Assembly (NCBI RefSeq): GCF_050948175.1 | Contig: NW_027490462.1 | Span: forward strand, 162,134-226,133 | From: Xylocopa sonorina | Taxonomy: Eukaryota > Arthropoda > Insecta > Hymenoptera > Apidae | Length of the DNA: 64,000 bases | Reading direction: 5' to 3' | Shown: positions 28,914 through 41,280 of the stretch, piece by piece | How the letters are laid out: the number at the start of each line of letters is the position of its first letter | Numbering within the stretch: position 1 is the stretch's first letter | The notes under the pieces: model-generated | The model's input: only the letters and a program-made list of their open reading frames with translations | What the model was told of the DNA's origin: nothing | The model's database searches: none | Program-made: the position numbers and the translations under genes

Positions 28914-31517
28914 AATATTATATCTTATCATGAAACATAGGAATGAGGTGCTATATCGCGTTTTGAGAAGCATTAGAACTCTATTGCTACGATACGTAGA
29001 CATCTGCAAACGCTATTTCCTAGCAAGGAAGTGTCGTATTTACATTCTTGTGAAGAGAAATCGAGGTATACATGACACTTCGCAATGATTATTATATCTT
29101 ATCATGTAACATAGAAGTGAGATGCGATATCGCGTCTTAAGAAGCATTAGAACCCTATTGCTACGATACGTAGACATCTGCAACCGCTACTTCCTAGCAT
29201 GGAAGTGTCGCATTTACATTCATTTGAAGTGAATACGAGGTATACATGACACTCCACAATGAATATTATATCTTATCACGGAACATAGAAATGAAATGAG
29301 GCATCGCGTTTTGAGAAGCATTAGAACTCTATTGCTACGATACGTAGACATCTGCAAACGCTATTTCCTAGCATGGATGTGTCGCATTTACATTCGTTTG
29401 AAGTGAATACGAGGTATACATGACACTTCGCAATGAATATTATATCTTATCATGAAACATAAAAGTGAGATGCGATATCGCGTTCTAAGAAGCATTAGAA
29501 CTCTATTGCTACGATACGTAGACATCTGCAAAGGCTATTCCCTAGCATGGAAGGGTCGCATTTCCATTCTTTTGAAGTGAGTACGAGGTATACATATCAC
29601 TCCATAATGAATATTATATCTTATCATGAAACATAGCAGTGAGATGCGATATCGCGTTTTAAGAAGCATTAGAACTCTATTGCTGCGATACGTAGACATC
29701 TGCAAACGCTATTTCCTAGCATGGAAGTGTCGCATTTACATTCTTTTGATGTTAATACGAGATATACATGACACTTCGCAATGAATATTATATCTTATCA
29801 TGAAACATGGACGTGAGAGGCGATATCGCGTTCTAAGAAGCAGTAGAACACTATTGTTTCGACACGTAGTCATCTGGAAACGCTATTTCCTAGCAAGGAA
29901 GTGTCGGGTTTACATCCTTTTGAAGTGAATACGAGGTATACATGACACTTCGCACTGAATATTATATCTGATCATGAAACATTGAAATGAGATGCGATAT
30001 CGCGTTCTAAGAAACATTAGAACACTACTGCAACGATACGTAGACATCTGCAAAGGCTATTTCCTAGCATGAAAGTGTCACATTTACGTACTTTTGAAAT
30101 GAATACGAGGTATACATGGCAGTTCGCAATGAATATTATATCTTATCATGAAACATAGATGTGAGATGCGATATCGCGTTTTAAGAAGTATTAGAACTAT
30201 ATTGCTAGGATACGTAGACATCTGCAAACAATATTTCCTAGCAAGGAAGTGTCGCATTTACATTCATTTGAAGTGAATACGAGGTATACATAATACTCTA
30301 CAACGAATATTATATCTTACCAAGAAACATAGAAATGAAATGCGACATCTCGTTTTATAAAGCATTAGAATTCTATTGCTGCGATACGTAGAAATCAGCA
30401 AACGCTATTTCCTAGCATGTAAGTGTCGCATTTACATTCTTTTGAAGTGAATACGAGGTATACATGACACATCGCTATGATTATTATATCTTATCATGAA
30501 ACATAGGTGTGAGATGCGATATCGCGTTTTAAGAAGCATTAGAACTCTATTGCCTCGACGCGTAGACATCTGCAGACGCTATTTCCTAGCATGGAAGTGT
30601 CGCATTTACATTCTTTTGAAGTGAATACGAGGCATACATGACACTTCGCAATGAATATTATATCTTATCATGAAACATAGAAGTGAGATGCGATATCGCG
30701 ATTTAAGAAGCAGTAGAACTCTATTGCTACGATACGTAGACATCTGCAAATGCTATTTCCTAGCATGAAAGTGTCGCATTTACATTCTTTTGAAGTGAAT
30801 ACGAGGTATACATGGCAGTTCGAAATGAATATTATATCTTATCATGAAACATAGATGTGAGATGCGATATCGCGTTTTAAGAAGTATTTGAACTATATTG
30901 CTAGGATACGTAGACATCTGCAAACAATATTTCCTAGCAAGGAAGTGTCGCATTTACATTCATTTGAAGTGAATACGAGGTATACATAATACTCTACAAT
31001 GAATATTATATCTTACCAAGAAACATAGAAATGAAATGCGACATCTCGTTTTATAAAGCATTAGAATTCTATTGCTGCGATACGTAGACATCTGCAAACG
31101 CTATTTCCTAGCATGTAAGTGTCGCATTTACATTCTTTTGGAGTGAATACGTGGTATACATGACACATCGCTATGATTATTATATCTTATCATGAAACTT
31201 AGGTGTGAGATGCGATATCGCGTTTTATGAAGCATTAGAACTCAATTGCCTCGACGCGTAGACATCTGCAGACGCTATTTCCTAGCATGGAAGTGTCGCA
31301 TTTACATTCTTTTGAAGTGAATACGAGGTATACATGACACTTCGCAATGAATATTATATCTTATCATGAAACATAGAAGTGAGATGCGATATCGCAATCT
31401 AAGAAGCAGTAGAACTCTATTGCTACGATACGTAGACATCTGCAAATGCTATTTCCTAGCATGAAAGTGTCACATTTACATTCTTTTGAAGTGAATACGA
31501 GGTATACATGGCAGTTC
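28914..31517 (+). repeat. Type-B multi-monomer block, copy 2
   Basis: Second copy of the block at 18650-21255, colinear over about 15 monomers with few differences. It diverges after the GGCAGTTCGC variant at about 31515, where copy 1 switches to type-A monomers and this copy carries on as type B. Confidence 0.8.
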
Positions 31518-33134
31518 GCAATGAATATTATATCTTATCATGAAACATAGATGTGAGATGCGATATCGCGTTTTAAGAAGTATTAGATCTATATTGCTAG
31601 GATACGTAGACATCTGCAAACAATATTTCCTAGCAAGGAAGTGTCGCATTTACATTCATTTGAAGTGAATACGAGGTATACATAATACTCTACAATGAAT
31701 ATTATATCTTACCAAGAAACATAGAAATGAAATGCGACATCTCGTTTTATAAAGCATTAGAATTCTATTGCTGCGATACGTAGACATCTGCAAACGCTAT
31801 TTCCTAGCATGTAAGTGTCGCATTTACATTCTTTTGAAGTGAATACGAGGTATACATGACACTTCGCAATGATTATTATATCTTATCGTGAAACATAGAA
31901 GTGAGATGCGATATCGCGTTTTAAGAAGCATTAGAACTCTATTGCTACGATACGTAGACATCTGCAAACGCTATTTCCTAGCATGGATGTGTCGCATTTA
32001 CATTCTTTTGTAGTGAATACGAGGTATACATAACACTCTACAATGAATATTATATCTTATCATGAAACACAGCAGTGAGATGCGATATCGCGTTTTAAGA
32101 AGCATTAGAACTCTACTGCTACGGTACGCAAACATCTGCAAACGCTATTACCTAGCATGGAAATGCCGCATTTACATTCTTTTGAAGATAATACGAGGTA
32201 TACATAACCGTACGCAATGAATATTATATCTTATCTCGAAACATAGAAGTGAGATGCGATATCGCGATTTAAGGAGCACTGGAACTCTACTGCTACGATG
32301 CGTAGACATCTGCAAATGTTATTTCCTAGCAAGGAAGTGTCGCATTTACATTCTTTTGAAGTGAATACGAGGTATATATAACACTCCACAATGAATATTA
32401 TATCTTATCACGAAACATAGAAATGAAATGCGACATCTCATTTTATGAAGCATTAGAACTCTATTGCTATGATACGTAGACATCTGCAAATGTTATTTCC
32501 TAGCAAGGATGTGTCGCACTTACATTCTTTTGAAGTAAACTCGAGGTATTCATAACACTCCACAATGAATATTATATCTTATCATGAAACATAGAAATGA
32601 GATGCGACATCTCGTTTTAAGAAGTATTAGAACTCTATTCTTTCGATACGTGGTCATTTGGAAACGCTATTTCCTAGCAAGGAAGTGTCGCATTTACATT
32701 CTTTTGAAGCGAATACGAGGTATACATGACACTTCGCAATGAATATTATATCTTATCGTGAAACATAGAAGTGAGATGCGATATCGCGTTCTAAGAAGCA
32801 TTAGTAGTCTATTGCTACGATACGTAGACATCTGCAAACGCTATTTCCTAGCATGGAAGGGTCGCATTTACATTCTTATGAAGTGAATACGAGGTATACA
32901 TAACACTCCATAATGAATATTATATCTTATAATGAAAAATAGCAGTGAGATGCGACATCTCCTTTAAGAAGCATTAGAACTCTATTGTTACGATACGTAG
33001 ACATCTGCAAACGCTATTTCCTAGCATGGAAGTGTCGCATTTACATTCTTTTGGAGTGAATACGAGGTATACATGACAGTTCGCAATGAGTATTATATCT
33101 TATAATGAAACATAGGAATGAGATGCGATATCGC

Positions 33135-33230
33135 GTTTTGAGAAGCGTTAGAATTCTATTGCTAATATACGTAGACATCTGCGTTTAAAGAAGCATTAGA
33201 CATCTATTGCTACGATACGTAGACATCTGC
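33135..33230 (+). repeat. 48-bp partial-monomer tandem duplication
   Basis: The segment from GTTTTGAGAAGC to ACATCTGC (33135-33182) is followed directly by a related 48-bp segment from GTTTAAAGAAGC to ACATCTGC (33183-33230). The normal monomer has only one. The two halves differ at several positions, so the duplication is either old or came from unequal exchange between different monomers. Confidence 0.75.
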
Positions 33231-33985
33231 AAACGCTATTTCCTAGCAAGCAAGTGTCGCATTTACATTCCTTTGAAGTGAATGCGAAGTATACATAACA
33301 CTCCACAATGAATATTAAATCTTATCATGAAACATAGAAATGAGATGCGAAATCGCGATTTAAGAAGCATTAGTACCCTATTGCTTCGATACGTAGACAT
33401 CTGCAAACGCTATTTCCTAGGAAGGAAGTGTCGCATTTACATTCATATGATGTGCACACGAGGAATACATAAGGCTTCGCAATGAATATTAAATGTTATC
33501 ATAAAACATAGGAATGAGGTACGATATCGCGTATTGAGAAGCATTAGAACTCTATTGCTACGATACGTAGACATCTGCAAATGCTATTTCCTAGCAAGGA
33601 TGTGTCGCATTTACATTCCTTTGAGGTGAATACGAGGTATACATAACACTCCACAATACATATTATATCTTATCACGAAACATAGAAATGAGGAGCGATT
33701 TCGCGTCTTAAGAAGCATTAGAACTCTGTTGCTCCGATACGTACACATCTGGAAACGTAATTTCCTAGAAAGGAAGTGTCGCATTTACATTCTCTTGAGA
33801 GGAATACGATGTATACATGACACTTCGCAATGAATATTATATCTTATGATGAAACATAGAAATGAGATGCGATATGGCGATTCAAGAAGCATTAGAACTC
33901 TGTTTCTTCGATACGTAGATATCTGCAAACCTTATTTCCTAGCAAGGAAGTGTCGCATTTACATTCTTTTGAAGTGAATTCGAGG

Positions 33986-34566
33986 TGTCACGTCCGGCGA
34001 AACTATTTTCCGATGCTCCGGAGTCTTTACGACACGAGCCTATTTTGCGGTAATTCGGTCCGCGGGAACGCGTTAAGACCGGGTCCGACAATTTCGGCTG
34101 ACGCGACACTAGCGAAAACACTCGCGATAATAAGGGAATGGCCCTACCTTTCGATGACTTCTCTCTCGATTTGTAGGTAGAAACGGCGTGGAGGATCGTT
34201 CGCTGGGATCGTAGCGGATTTCGTTCTGTTGGCTGCTACAGAAATCTCGATCAGTCGCCAGCGAAGGCGAGGACGGCGGTCGGAATTCAGCGATGATGCT
34301 GAATGTGGCAGAATCGTCGTTATGCGTCGTGGTGTCTGGATTGGAGGCGTCGACGGTCGCTTCGAAAAGCGGCGTCTGGACTGGTGCGAAGGCAGGTCGC
34401 TGTTATACGACGACTCTCGGAACACCCTCCAAATATTCACGCACAAGTGATCGTATGAAATTCTTCCTACTCGCGTTCTTCTCAAACCGGAAGCACGATT
34501 CATTCACCAGGTTTTTCTGTACTTTCAACTAAGATCTGAAGGATAAGTGGCGGTCTCAACGTCACA
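33986..34566. mobile_element. Candidate LTR (TG...CA, 581 bp)
   Basis: The boundaries were chosen from TGTCACGT at the exact end of the satellite and ACGTCACA at 34559-34566; these ends are inverted repeats of each other with one mismatch. TG...CA ends are the rule for LTRs. No second copy is present in the window, so this would be a solo or truncated element. Orientation is undecided: no convincing primer binding site or polypurine tract adjoins either end. No protein-coding gene is claimed here. Confidence 0.3.
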
Positions 34567-34848
34567 AAGCCGATTTCTATACACCATCAATTTGATGAAG
34601 TGCAACCCCAGTTGTATGGAAGAACCCGTGGAAGAATTCGTAGTTAAATGTAATGTTAAAAGTAGAACTAGTATTGTTAACACATGATAAAATTAATGGA
34701 TGTGGAAATAGTAGACTTGGTAAAAGAACTTGTACTTGGATATAGTAAAAGTAAAAATAAAATATATTCCAGGTTTAAAGTATACATGAACTGGACCTCC
34801 TCGGTTCGCGGGGCACTACGGTCGCGGAGGCTCGCGGTAGGCAGATCG

Positions 34849-34936
34849 CGGTCCCGCGAGTGGGGGACTCGCGTCTCGAGGCGGAGAGCGCGCGGTCCAG
34901 CGAGTGGGGACTCGCGGCTCGTGGTGGGGCTAACGG
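34849..34936. repeat. 44-bp imperfect tandem repeat with GC-rich hairpins
   Basis: Two copies start at CGGTCC (34849 and 34893). The first contains a perfect 7-bp stem, CGCGAGT-GGGGG-ACTCGCG (34855-34873). The second contains GCGAGT-GGGG-ACTCGC (34900-34915). The loops are runs of G. They lie in the internal part of the insert; the function is unknown. Confidence 0.7.
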
Positions 34937-35170
34937 CGCATGCCGCTGGCCGGACGCATCTTACTTAGTGTAACTTAGATCTAGGAATTCTTACATATGC
35001 GTCATGATATGGTATGTATGTCCTAGCTTAGAAGTAATATATAGGTTCTAGCAGATCCTGTTCCCGGAATTGGAAAAGACCCCATTCAGGTGATGGGCTG
35101 CGGCTATGTCTTCCTGCAGGACGGAATCCTCGGTGCGAGGGAGATAGGGCTACCCGTCCTTGGTGCGGGC

Positions 35171-35272
35171 GAGACAGGTATACTCGGTGGTGCGAATGAG
35201 ACACTGGTGCCCGGTACGAGCGAAACAGGTATACTCGGCGGTGCGAGTGAGGCAGCGGAACTCGGTGTGAGT
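35171..35272. repeat. 51-bp tandem repeat, two copies
   Basis: The first unit starts GAGACAGGTATACTCGG at 35171 and the second GAAACAGGTATACTCGG at 35222. The unit is 17 codons long, so frames through it stay open on both strands; related fragments lie on either side. It could encode a low-complexity tail of a lost protein or be non-coding. Confidence 0.65.
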
Positions 35273-35378
35273 GAGCGCGTGCAGGTATGCGCGCGCGAAA
35301 TCTTCCAGTTGCTGCTTCTGCAGGCGAGTTTGGCTGGTTGCATGCGTCCAGGGGTTGATGCTGGGGGGTGCGAGGTGG

Positions 35379-38300
35379 TTCCTTTCTAGGAAATTACGTT
35401 CCCAGATATCTCTGTATCGAAGCTACAGAGTACTAATGCCCCTTAAAACGCCATATCGCATCTCATTTCTATGTTTCGTGATAAGACATAATATTCAATG
35501 GGCAGTATCATGTATACATCGCGTACACTTCAAATGAATGTAAATGCGACATTTCCTTGCTAGGAAATACGGTTTGCAGATGTCTACGTACCGTAGCGAT
35601 AGTGTTCTAATGCTTCTCAAAGCGCGATATCGCATCTCATTTCCATGTTTCATGAAAGGATATAATTTTCATTGTGCAGTGTTATGTAAACCTCGTATTC
35701 ACTTAAAAAGAGTGTAAATGCGACACTTCCTTGTTAGGTAGTTGCGTATGAAGTAGTCTACGTATCGTAGAAATAGAGTTCTAATGCTTCTCAAAATGCG
35801 ATATCGCATCTCATTTCTATGTCTCATGATGAGATATAATATTCATTGCGGAGTGGCATGTATACCTCGCATACACTTCAAATGAATGTAAATGCGACAC
35901 ATCCGTGCTAGGAAATATTGTTTGCAGATGTCTACGTATCCTAGCAATATAGTTCTAATACTTCTTAAAACGCGATATCGCATCTCACATCTATGTTTCA
36001 TGATAAGATATAATATTCATTGCGAACTGCCATGTATACCTCGTATTCACTTCAAAAGAATGTAAATGTGACACTTTCATGCTAGGAAATAGCATTTGCA
36101 GATGTCTACGTATCGTAGCAATAGAGTTCTACTGCTTCTTAAATCGCGATATCGCATCTCACTTCTATGTTTCATGATAAGATATAATATTCATTGCGAA
36201 GTGTCATGTATGCCTCGTATTCACTTCAAAAGAATGTAAATGCGACACTTCCATGCTAGGAAATAGCGTCTGCAGATGTCTACGCGTCGAGGCAATAGAG
36301 TTCTAATGCTTCTTAAAACGCGATATCGCATCTCACACCTATGTTTCATGATAAGATATAATAATCATAGCGATGTGTCATGTATACCTCGTATTCACTT
36401 CAAAAGAAAGTAGATGCGACCCTTCCATGCTAGGGAATACCCTTTGCAGATGTCTACGTATCGAAGCAATGAATTTCTAATGCTTCTTAAAACACGGTAG
36501 CGCATCTCATTTCTATGTCTCATGATGAAGTATAATATTCATTGCGAAGTGTTACGTATTCCTCGTCTACACCTCAAATGAATGTAAATGCGACACTTCC
36601 CTGCTAGGAAATAGCGCTTGCAGATGTTTACGTATCGAAGCAATAGAGTTCTAATGCTTCTTATATCGCGATATCGCATCTTATTTATATGTTTCATGAT
36701 AAGATATAGTATTCATTGCGAAGTGTCACGTATACCTCGGATGCACATCAAATGAATTTAAATGCGACGCTACCTTGCTAGGAAATAGCGTTTGCAGATG
36801 TCGACGTATCGTAGCAATACAGTTCTAATGCTTCCCAGAACGAGATATCGCATCTCTTTTCTATGTCCCAAGATAAGATGTAATATTCAATGCGAAGTGT
36901 TATGTATTCCTCGTCTACACTTCAAATGAATGCAAATGCGACACTTCCTTGCTAGGAAGTAGCGTTTGCAGAGGTCTACGTATCGTAGCAATAGAGTTCT
37001 GATGCTTCTCAAAACGCGATATCGCATCTCATTTCTATGTCTCATGATAAGATATAATATTCATTGTAGAGTGGCATGTATACCTCGTCTACACTTGCAA
37101 TGAATGTAAATGCGACACTTCCTTGCTAGGAAGTAGCGTTTGCAGATGTCTACGTATCGAAGCAATAGGGATTTAATGCTTCTCAAATCGCGATATCGCT
37201 TCTCATATCTATGATTCATGATAATATATAATATTCACTGCGAAGTGTCATGTATACCTCGCATACACTTCAAATGAATGTGAATGAGACAGTTCCTTGC
37301 CAGGGAATAGCGTTTGCAGATGTCTACGTATCGTAGCATTAGAGTTCTAATGCTTCTCAAAAGGCGATATCGCTACTCATTACTATGTTTCATGATAATA
37401 TATAATATTCATTGTGGAGCGTCATGTATACCTCGTATTTCAAAAGAATGTAAATGCGACACTTCCTTGCTAGGAAGTAGCGTTTGCAGATGTCTACGTA
37501 TCGAAGCAATAGGGATCTAATGCTTCTTAAATCGCGATATCGCGTCACATATCTATGTTTCATGATAATACATAATATTCGTTGCGAAGTGTCATGAATA
37601 CATCGCATACACTTCAAATGAATGTGAATGCGACAGTTCCTTGCCAGGGAATAGCGTTTGCAGATGTCTACGTATCGAAGCAAGAGAGTTCTAATGCTTC
37701 TTAAATCGTCATATCGCATCTCATTTCTATGTATCATGATAAGATATAATATTCATTGCGAAGTGCCATGTATACCTCGCATACACTTCAATTGAATGTA
37801 CATGCGACACTTCCTTGCTAGGAAATAGCGTTTGCCGATGTCTACGTATCGAAGCATTAGAGTTCTGGTGCATGCTAAATCGCGATATCGCTTCTCATTT
37901 CTATGTTTCATGATAATATGTAATATTCATTGCGAAGTGCCATGAATACCTCGCATACACTTCAAATGAATGTGAATGCGACAGTTCCTTGCCAGGAAAT
38001 AGCGTTTGCAGATATCTACGTATCGAAGCAATAGAGTTGTAATGCTTCTTAAATCGCCATATTACATCTCATTTCTATGTTTCATGATAAGATATAATTT
38101 TCATTGTGGAGTGTTATGTATACCACGTATTCACTTCAAAAGAATGTAAATGCGACACTTCCCTGCTAGGAAGTAGCGCTTGCAGATGCCTACGTATCGA
38201 AGCAATAGTGTTATAATGCTTCTTAAATCGCGATATCGCATCTCTTTCTATGTTTCATGATATGATATAATACTCATTGTGCAGTGTTATGTATACCTCG

Positions 38301-40924
38301 TATTCAATTCAAAAGAATGTAAACGCGACACTTCGTTTCCAGGAAATAGCGTTTGCAGATGTCTACGAATCGAAGCAATAGATTGCTAAAGCAGGCTAAT
38401 TCGCGATATCGCATCTCATATCTATGTTTCATGATAAGATATAATATTCATTGCGAAGTGTCATGTATACCTCGTATTCACTTCAAAAGAATGTAAATGC
38501 GACGTTTCCATCATTGGGAATATCGTTTGCAGATGCCTACTTATCGTAGCAAAAGAGTCCTAATGCTTCTTAAATCGAGATGTCGCATTTCATTTCTATG
38601 TTTCGTGATAAGATATATTATTCATTGCGAAATGTCATGTATACCTCGTATTCGCACCAAACGAATGTAAATGCGACACTTCCTTGCTAGGAAATAGCGT
38701 ATTCAGATGTCTACGTATCGTAGCAATAGAGTTCTAATGCTACTTAAGTCGCCATATCGCATCTCGTTTCTATGTTTCATGATAAGATATATTATTCATT
38801 GTGCAGTGTTATGTATATCTCGTCTATACTTCAAATGAATGTAAATGCAACACTTCCGTGCAAGGTAGTAGCGTTTGCAGATGTCTACGTATCGAAGCAA
38901 TAGATTTCTAAAGCAGGCTAATTCGCGATATCACATCTCATTTCTATGTTTCATGATAATATATAATATTCACTGCGCAGTGTCATGTATACCTCGCATA
39001 CACTTCAAAAGAATGTAAATGCGACTCTTCCTTGCTAGGAAATAGCGTTTGCAGATGTCTACGTATCGAAGCAATAGATTGCTAAAGCAGGCTAATTCGC
39101 GATATCTCATCTCATATCTATGTTTCATGATAAGATATAATATTCATTGCGAAGTGTCATGTAAATCTCGTATTCACTTCAAAAGAATGTAAATGCGACA
39201 CTTCCATGCTAGGAAGTAGCGTTTGCAGATGTCTACGTATCGTAGCATTAGGGTTCTAATGCTTCTTGGAACGCGATATCGCATCTCACTTCTATGTTCC
39301 ATGATGAGATATAATATTCATTGTGAAGTGTCATGTATACCTCGATTTCACTTCACAAGAATGTAAATGCGACACTTCCTTGCTAGGAAATATTGTTTGC
39401 AGATGTCTACGTATCACAGCAATAGAGTTCTAATGCTTCTTAGAACGCGATATCGCATCTCACTTCTATGTTTCATGATAAGATATAATATTCATTGCGA
39501 AGTGTCATGTATACCTCGTACTCACTTCAAAAGAACGTAAATAAGACACTTCCACGCTAGGAAATAGCGTTTGCAGATGTCTACGTATCGTAACAGTAGA
39601 GTTCTAATGCTCCTTAAAACGCGATATAGCACCTCACTCCTATGTTTCATGATAAGATATAATATTCATTGCGAAGTGTCATGTATATCTCGCATTCACA
39701 TCAAAAGAATGTAAATGCGACACTTCCTTGCTAGGAAATAACATTTGCAGATGTCTACGCATCGTAGGAATAGAGTTCTAATGTTTCTTAAAACGAGATG
39801 TCGCATTTCATTTCTATGTTGCGTGATAAGGTATAATATTCATTGTGGAGTGTTATGAATACCTCGTATTCACTTCAAAAGAATGTAAATGCGACACTTC
39901 CTTGCTAGGAAATAGCGTTTCCAGATGACCACGTATCGAAAGAATAGAGTTCTAATACTTCTTAAAACGAGATGTCGCATCTCATTTCTATGTTTCACGA
40001 TAAGATATAGTATCCATTGCGAAGTGTCATGTATACCTCATATTCACTTCAATGGAATGTAATTGCGACATTTCCTTTCTAGGAAATAGCGTTTGCAGAT
40101 GTCTACGTATCGTATCAATAGAGTTCTAATGCTTCTCAAAACGCGATATAGCACCTCATTCCTATGTTTCATGATAAGATATAATATTCATTGCGATGTG
40201 TCATGTATATCTCGTATTCACTTCAAAAGAATGTAAATGCGACACTTCCATGCTAGGAAATAGCGTTTGCAGATGTCTACGTATCGTAGCAATAGAGTTC
40301 TAATGCTACTTAAAACGAGATGTCGCAATTCATTTCTATGTTTCGTAATAAGATATAATATTCATTGCGACGTGTCATGTATACCTCGTATTAACTTCTA
40401 AAGAACGTAAATGCGACATTTCCTTGCTAGGAAATAACATTTGCAGATGTCTACGCATCCCAGGAATAGAGTTCTAATGCTTCTTAAATCGCGATATCGC
40501 ATCTCAGTTCTATGTTTCATTATTAGTTATAATATTTATTGCGAAGTGTTATGTATACCTCGTATACACTTCAAATGGATGTAAATGCCACACACCCTTG
40601 CTAGGAAATGCGTCTCGAGATGTCTACGTATGGAGGAAATAGAGTTCTAATTCTTCTTAAAACGCGATATCGCTTCTCATTTCTATGTTCCACGATATGA
40701 TGTAATATTCACTGAGAAGTATTATGTTTACCTCGTCTACACTTCAGAAGGATGTAAATGACTTATTTCCTTGCTAGGAAAATGCGTTTCCAGATATCTA
40801 CGTATCGAAGCATTAGAGTTCTAGTGCTTCTAAAACGCAATATCGCATCTCATTTCTGGGTTTCAAGATAAGTTATAATATTCATTGCGAAGTATTATGT
40901 ATACCTCGACTACACTTCCAAAGA
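35379..40924 (-). repeat. Inverted satellite block (about 32 monomers)
   Basis: The same 174-bp satellite reads here on the minus strand throughout; for example GAATGTAAATGCGACACTTC is the complement of the left-arm anchor. It begins at TTCCTTTCTAGG beside the 33986-35378 insert and ends around 40924 at the unique island, so both orientation switches coincide with non-satellite DNA. Most monomers are diverged from the flanking arms, but 35918-36405 is a close inverted copy of a type-B string. The short coding-like frames across it (for example near 37314-37737) are satellite-derived and not genes. Confidence 0.95.
35918..36405 (-). repeat. Inverted copy of a type-B monomer string
   Basis: Read on the minus strand, the variant order is: CGCTATGATTATT with GGTGTGAGATG, then the CCTCGACGCG monomer, then GCATACATG, then GAAGCAGTAG with AAATGCTATTTCC, then GGCAGTTCGC with GATGTGAGATG, then ACAATATTTCC. 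The same variants occur in the same order on the + strand at about 20205-20680 and 30468-30940. This ties the inverted block to the type-B domain. Confidence 0.8.
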
Positions 40925-40946
40925 TACTACCCAGTAATTTGCGGCG

Positions 40947-41163
40947 TGTTGCGTAGTTTCCCGTAGCCCTTGTTAGTTAAACCCACGTCGAGACCATAAA
41001 TAGACATGCCGTGACTTCAGTATCTCGCGACCTGAGTGTGTGTACTTGGCTAGGCGTAGTCGAGAGGAGGAGCATTTCGAAGTTTCAAGGGTTGTTCCGC
41101 CCCAGGGTTCCCGGGGTCGTGTAGTCTATCCCCTTTGCTACTTTCTGAGCAGCTGGCGCCCAA
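40947..41163 (+). mobile_element. Possible LTR fragment with tRNA-Lys-type primer binding site
   Basis: TGGCGCCCAA (41154-41163) matches the complement of the 3' end of insect lysine tRNA (…TTGGGCGCCA) over 10 bases. This is a primer binding site used by many Ty3/gypsy-type elements. It follows a CA (41150-41151) after a 2-base gap, as the end of an LTR would. A CATAAATA box lies upstream near 40996, as expected of an LTR promoter. The left limit is uncertain: TGTT at 40947 or 40971 would give an unusually short LTR, so it may be truncated where the satellite meets the island. No gag or pol coding sequence follows, so this is a fragment if it is real. The 64-residue frame from 41040 is not considered a gene. 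Confidence 0.35.
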
Positions 41164-41280
41164 GAAAAGTTGTACGTGAGCGGATACCTTGGAACGATAG
41201 ATCGCTTTCGATTAAAGTACGTTTTACACCTTAAAGCATTTAGATAATTAACCCCTTCGAGCTTCCCTGACTTACTATAT

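Larger units (their letters stand above)
1..33985 (+). repeat. Left arm of 174-bp satellite array (about 195 monomers)
   Basis: This is a continuous head-to-tail array of a 174-bp monomer, all in + orientation. Anchors such as GGAAGTGTCGCATTTACATT recur at exact multiples of 174. Each monomer carries a perfect palindrome GCGATATCGC, an inverted repeat CTACG-ATA-CGTAG, and often TTCCT-AGCA-AGGAA. Two variant families can be told apart. Type A (about 1-15000) has CAAGCAATAGTCGC, TTTGGAGTGAATACG and GATTTAAGTAGC. Type B (about 15000-33000) has GGAATGAGGTGCTATATCGC, TACGAGATATACATG, GGCAGTTCGC and ACAATATTTCC. Monomers become more diverged over the last kilobase before the insert at 33986. Short open frames inside the array are chance products and are not annotated. 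The function is unknown; a centromeric role is an inference from scale and structure. Confidence 0.97.
33986..35378. mobile_element. Non-satellite insert, possible LTR-retrotransposon remnant
   Basis: This 1.4-kb sequence is unrelated to the satellite. It has higher GC content and interrupts the array just where satellite orientation flips. Its left part (33986-34566) starts TGTCACGT and ends ACGTCACA, so it could be a 581-bp LTR with imperfect terminal inverted repeats. I see no clear primer binding site or polypurine tract beside it. The right part holds GC hairpins and a 51-bp tandem repeat. From about 35378 down to a stop at 35028 the minus strand is open for roughly 115 codons without an ATG near its start, giving an Arg/His/Ser/Pro-rich sequence. 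Overlapping frames on both strands are also open, as short GC-rich repeats often allow, so I do not call a gene. The motif CGAGGTG is present at both edges (33981-33987 and 35371-35377). Confidence 0.45.

Noticed and set aside
1..33985. CRISPR array
   Set aside because: The repeated unit is a continuous 174-bp tandem monomer with no alternation of short repeats and unique spacers, and no cas genes are present.
34144..34503. 119-codon minus-strand frame in the candidate LTR
   Set aside because: Overlapping open frames occur on both strands, the sequence is Arg/Ser-rich without a domain, and it lies within a probable LTR.
34684..34968. 94-codon + frame across the GC hairpins
   Set aside because: Its second half is a translation of the 44-bp GC repeat, and composition changes abruptly mid-frame.
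37314..37737. Overlapping open frames on both strands in the inverted block
   Set aside because: They are translations of diverged satellite monomers; no start context, no family features, and the same peptides recur at the satellite period.
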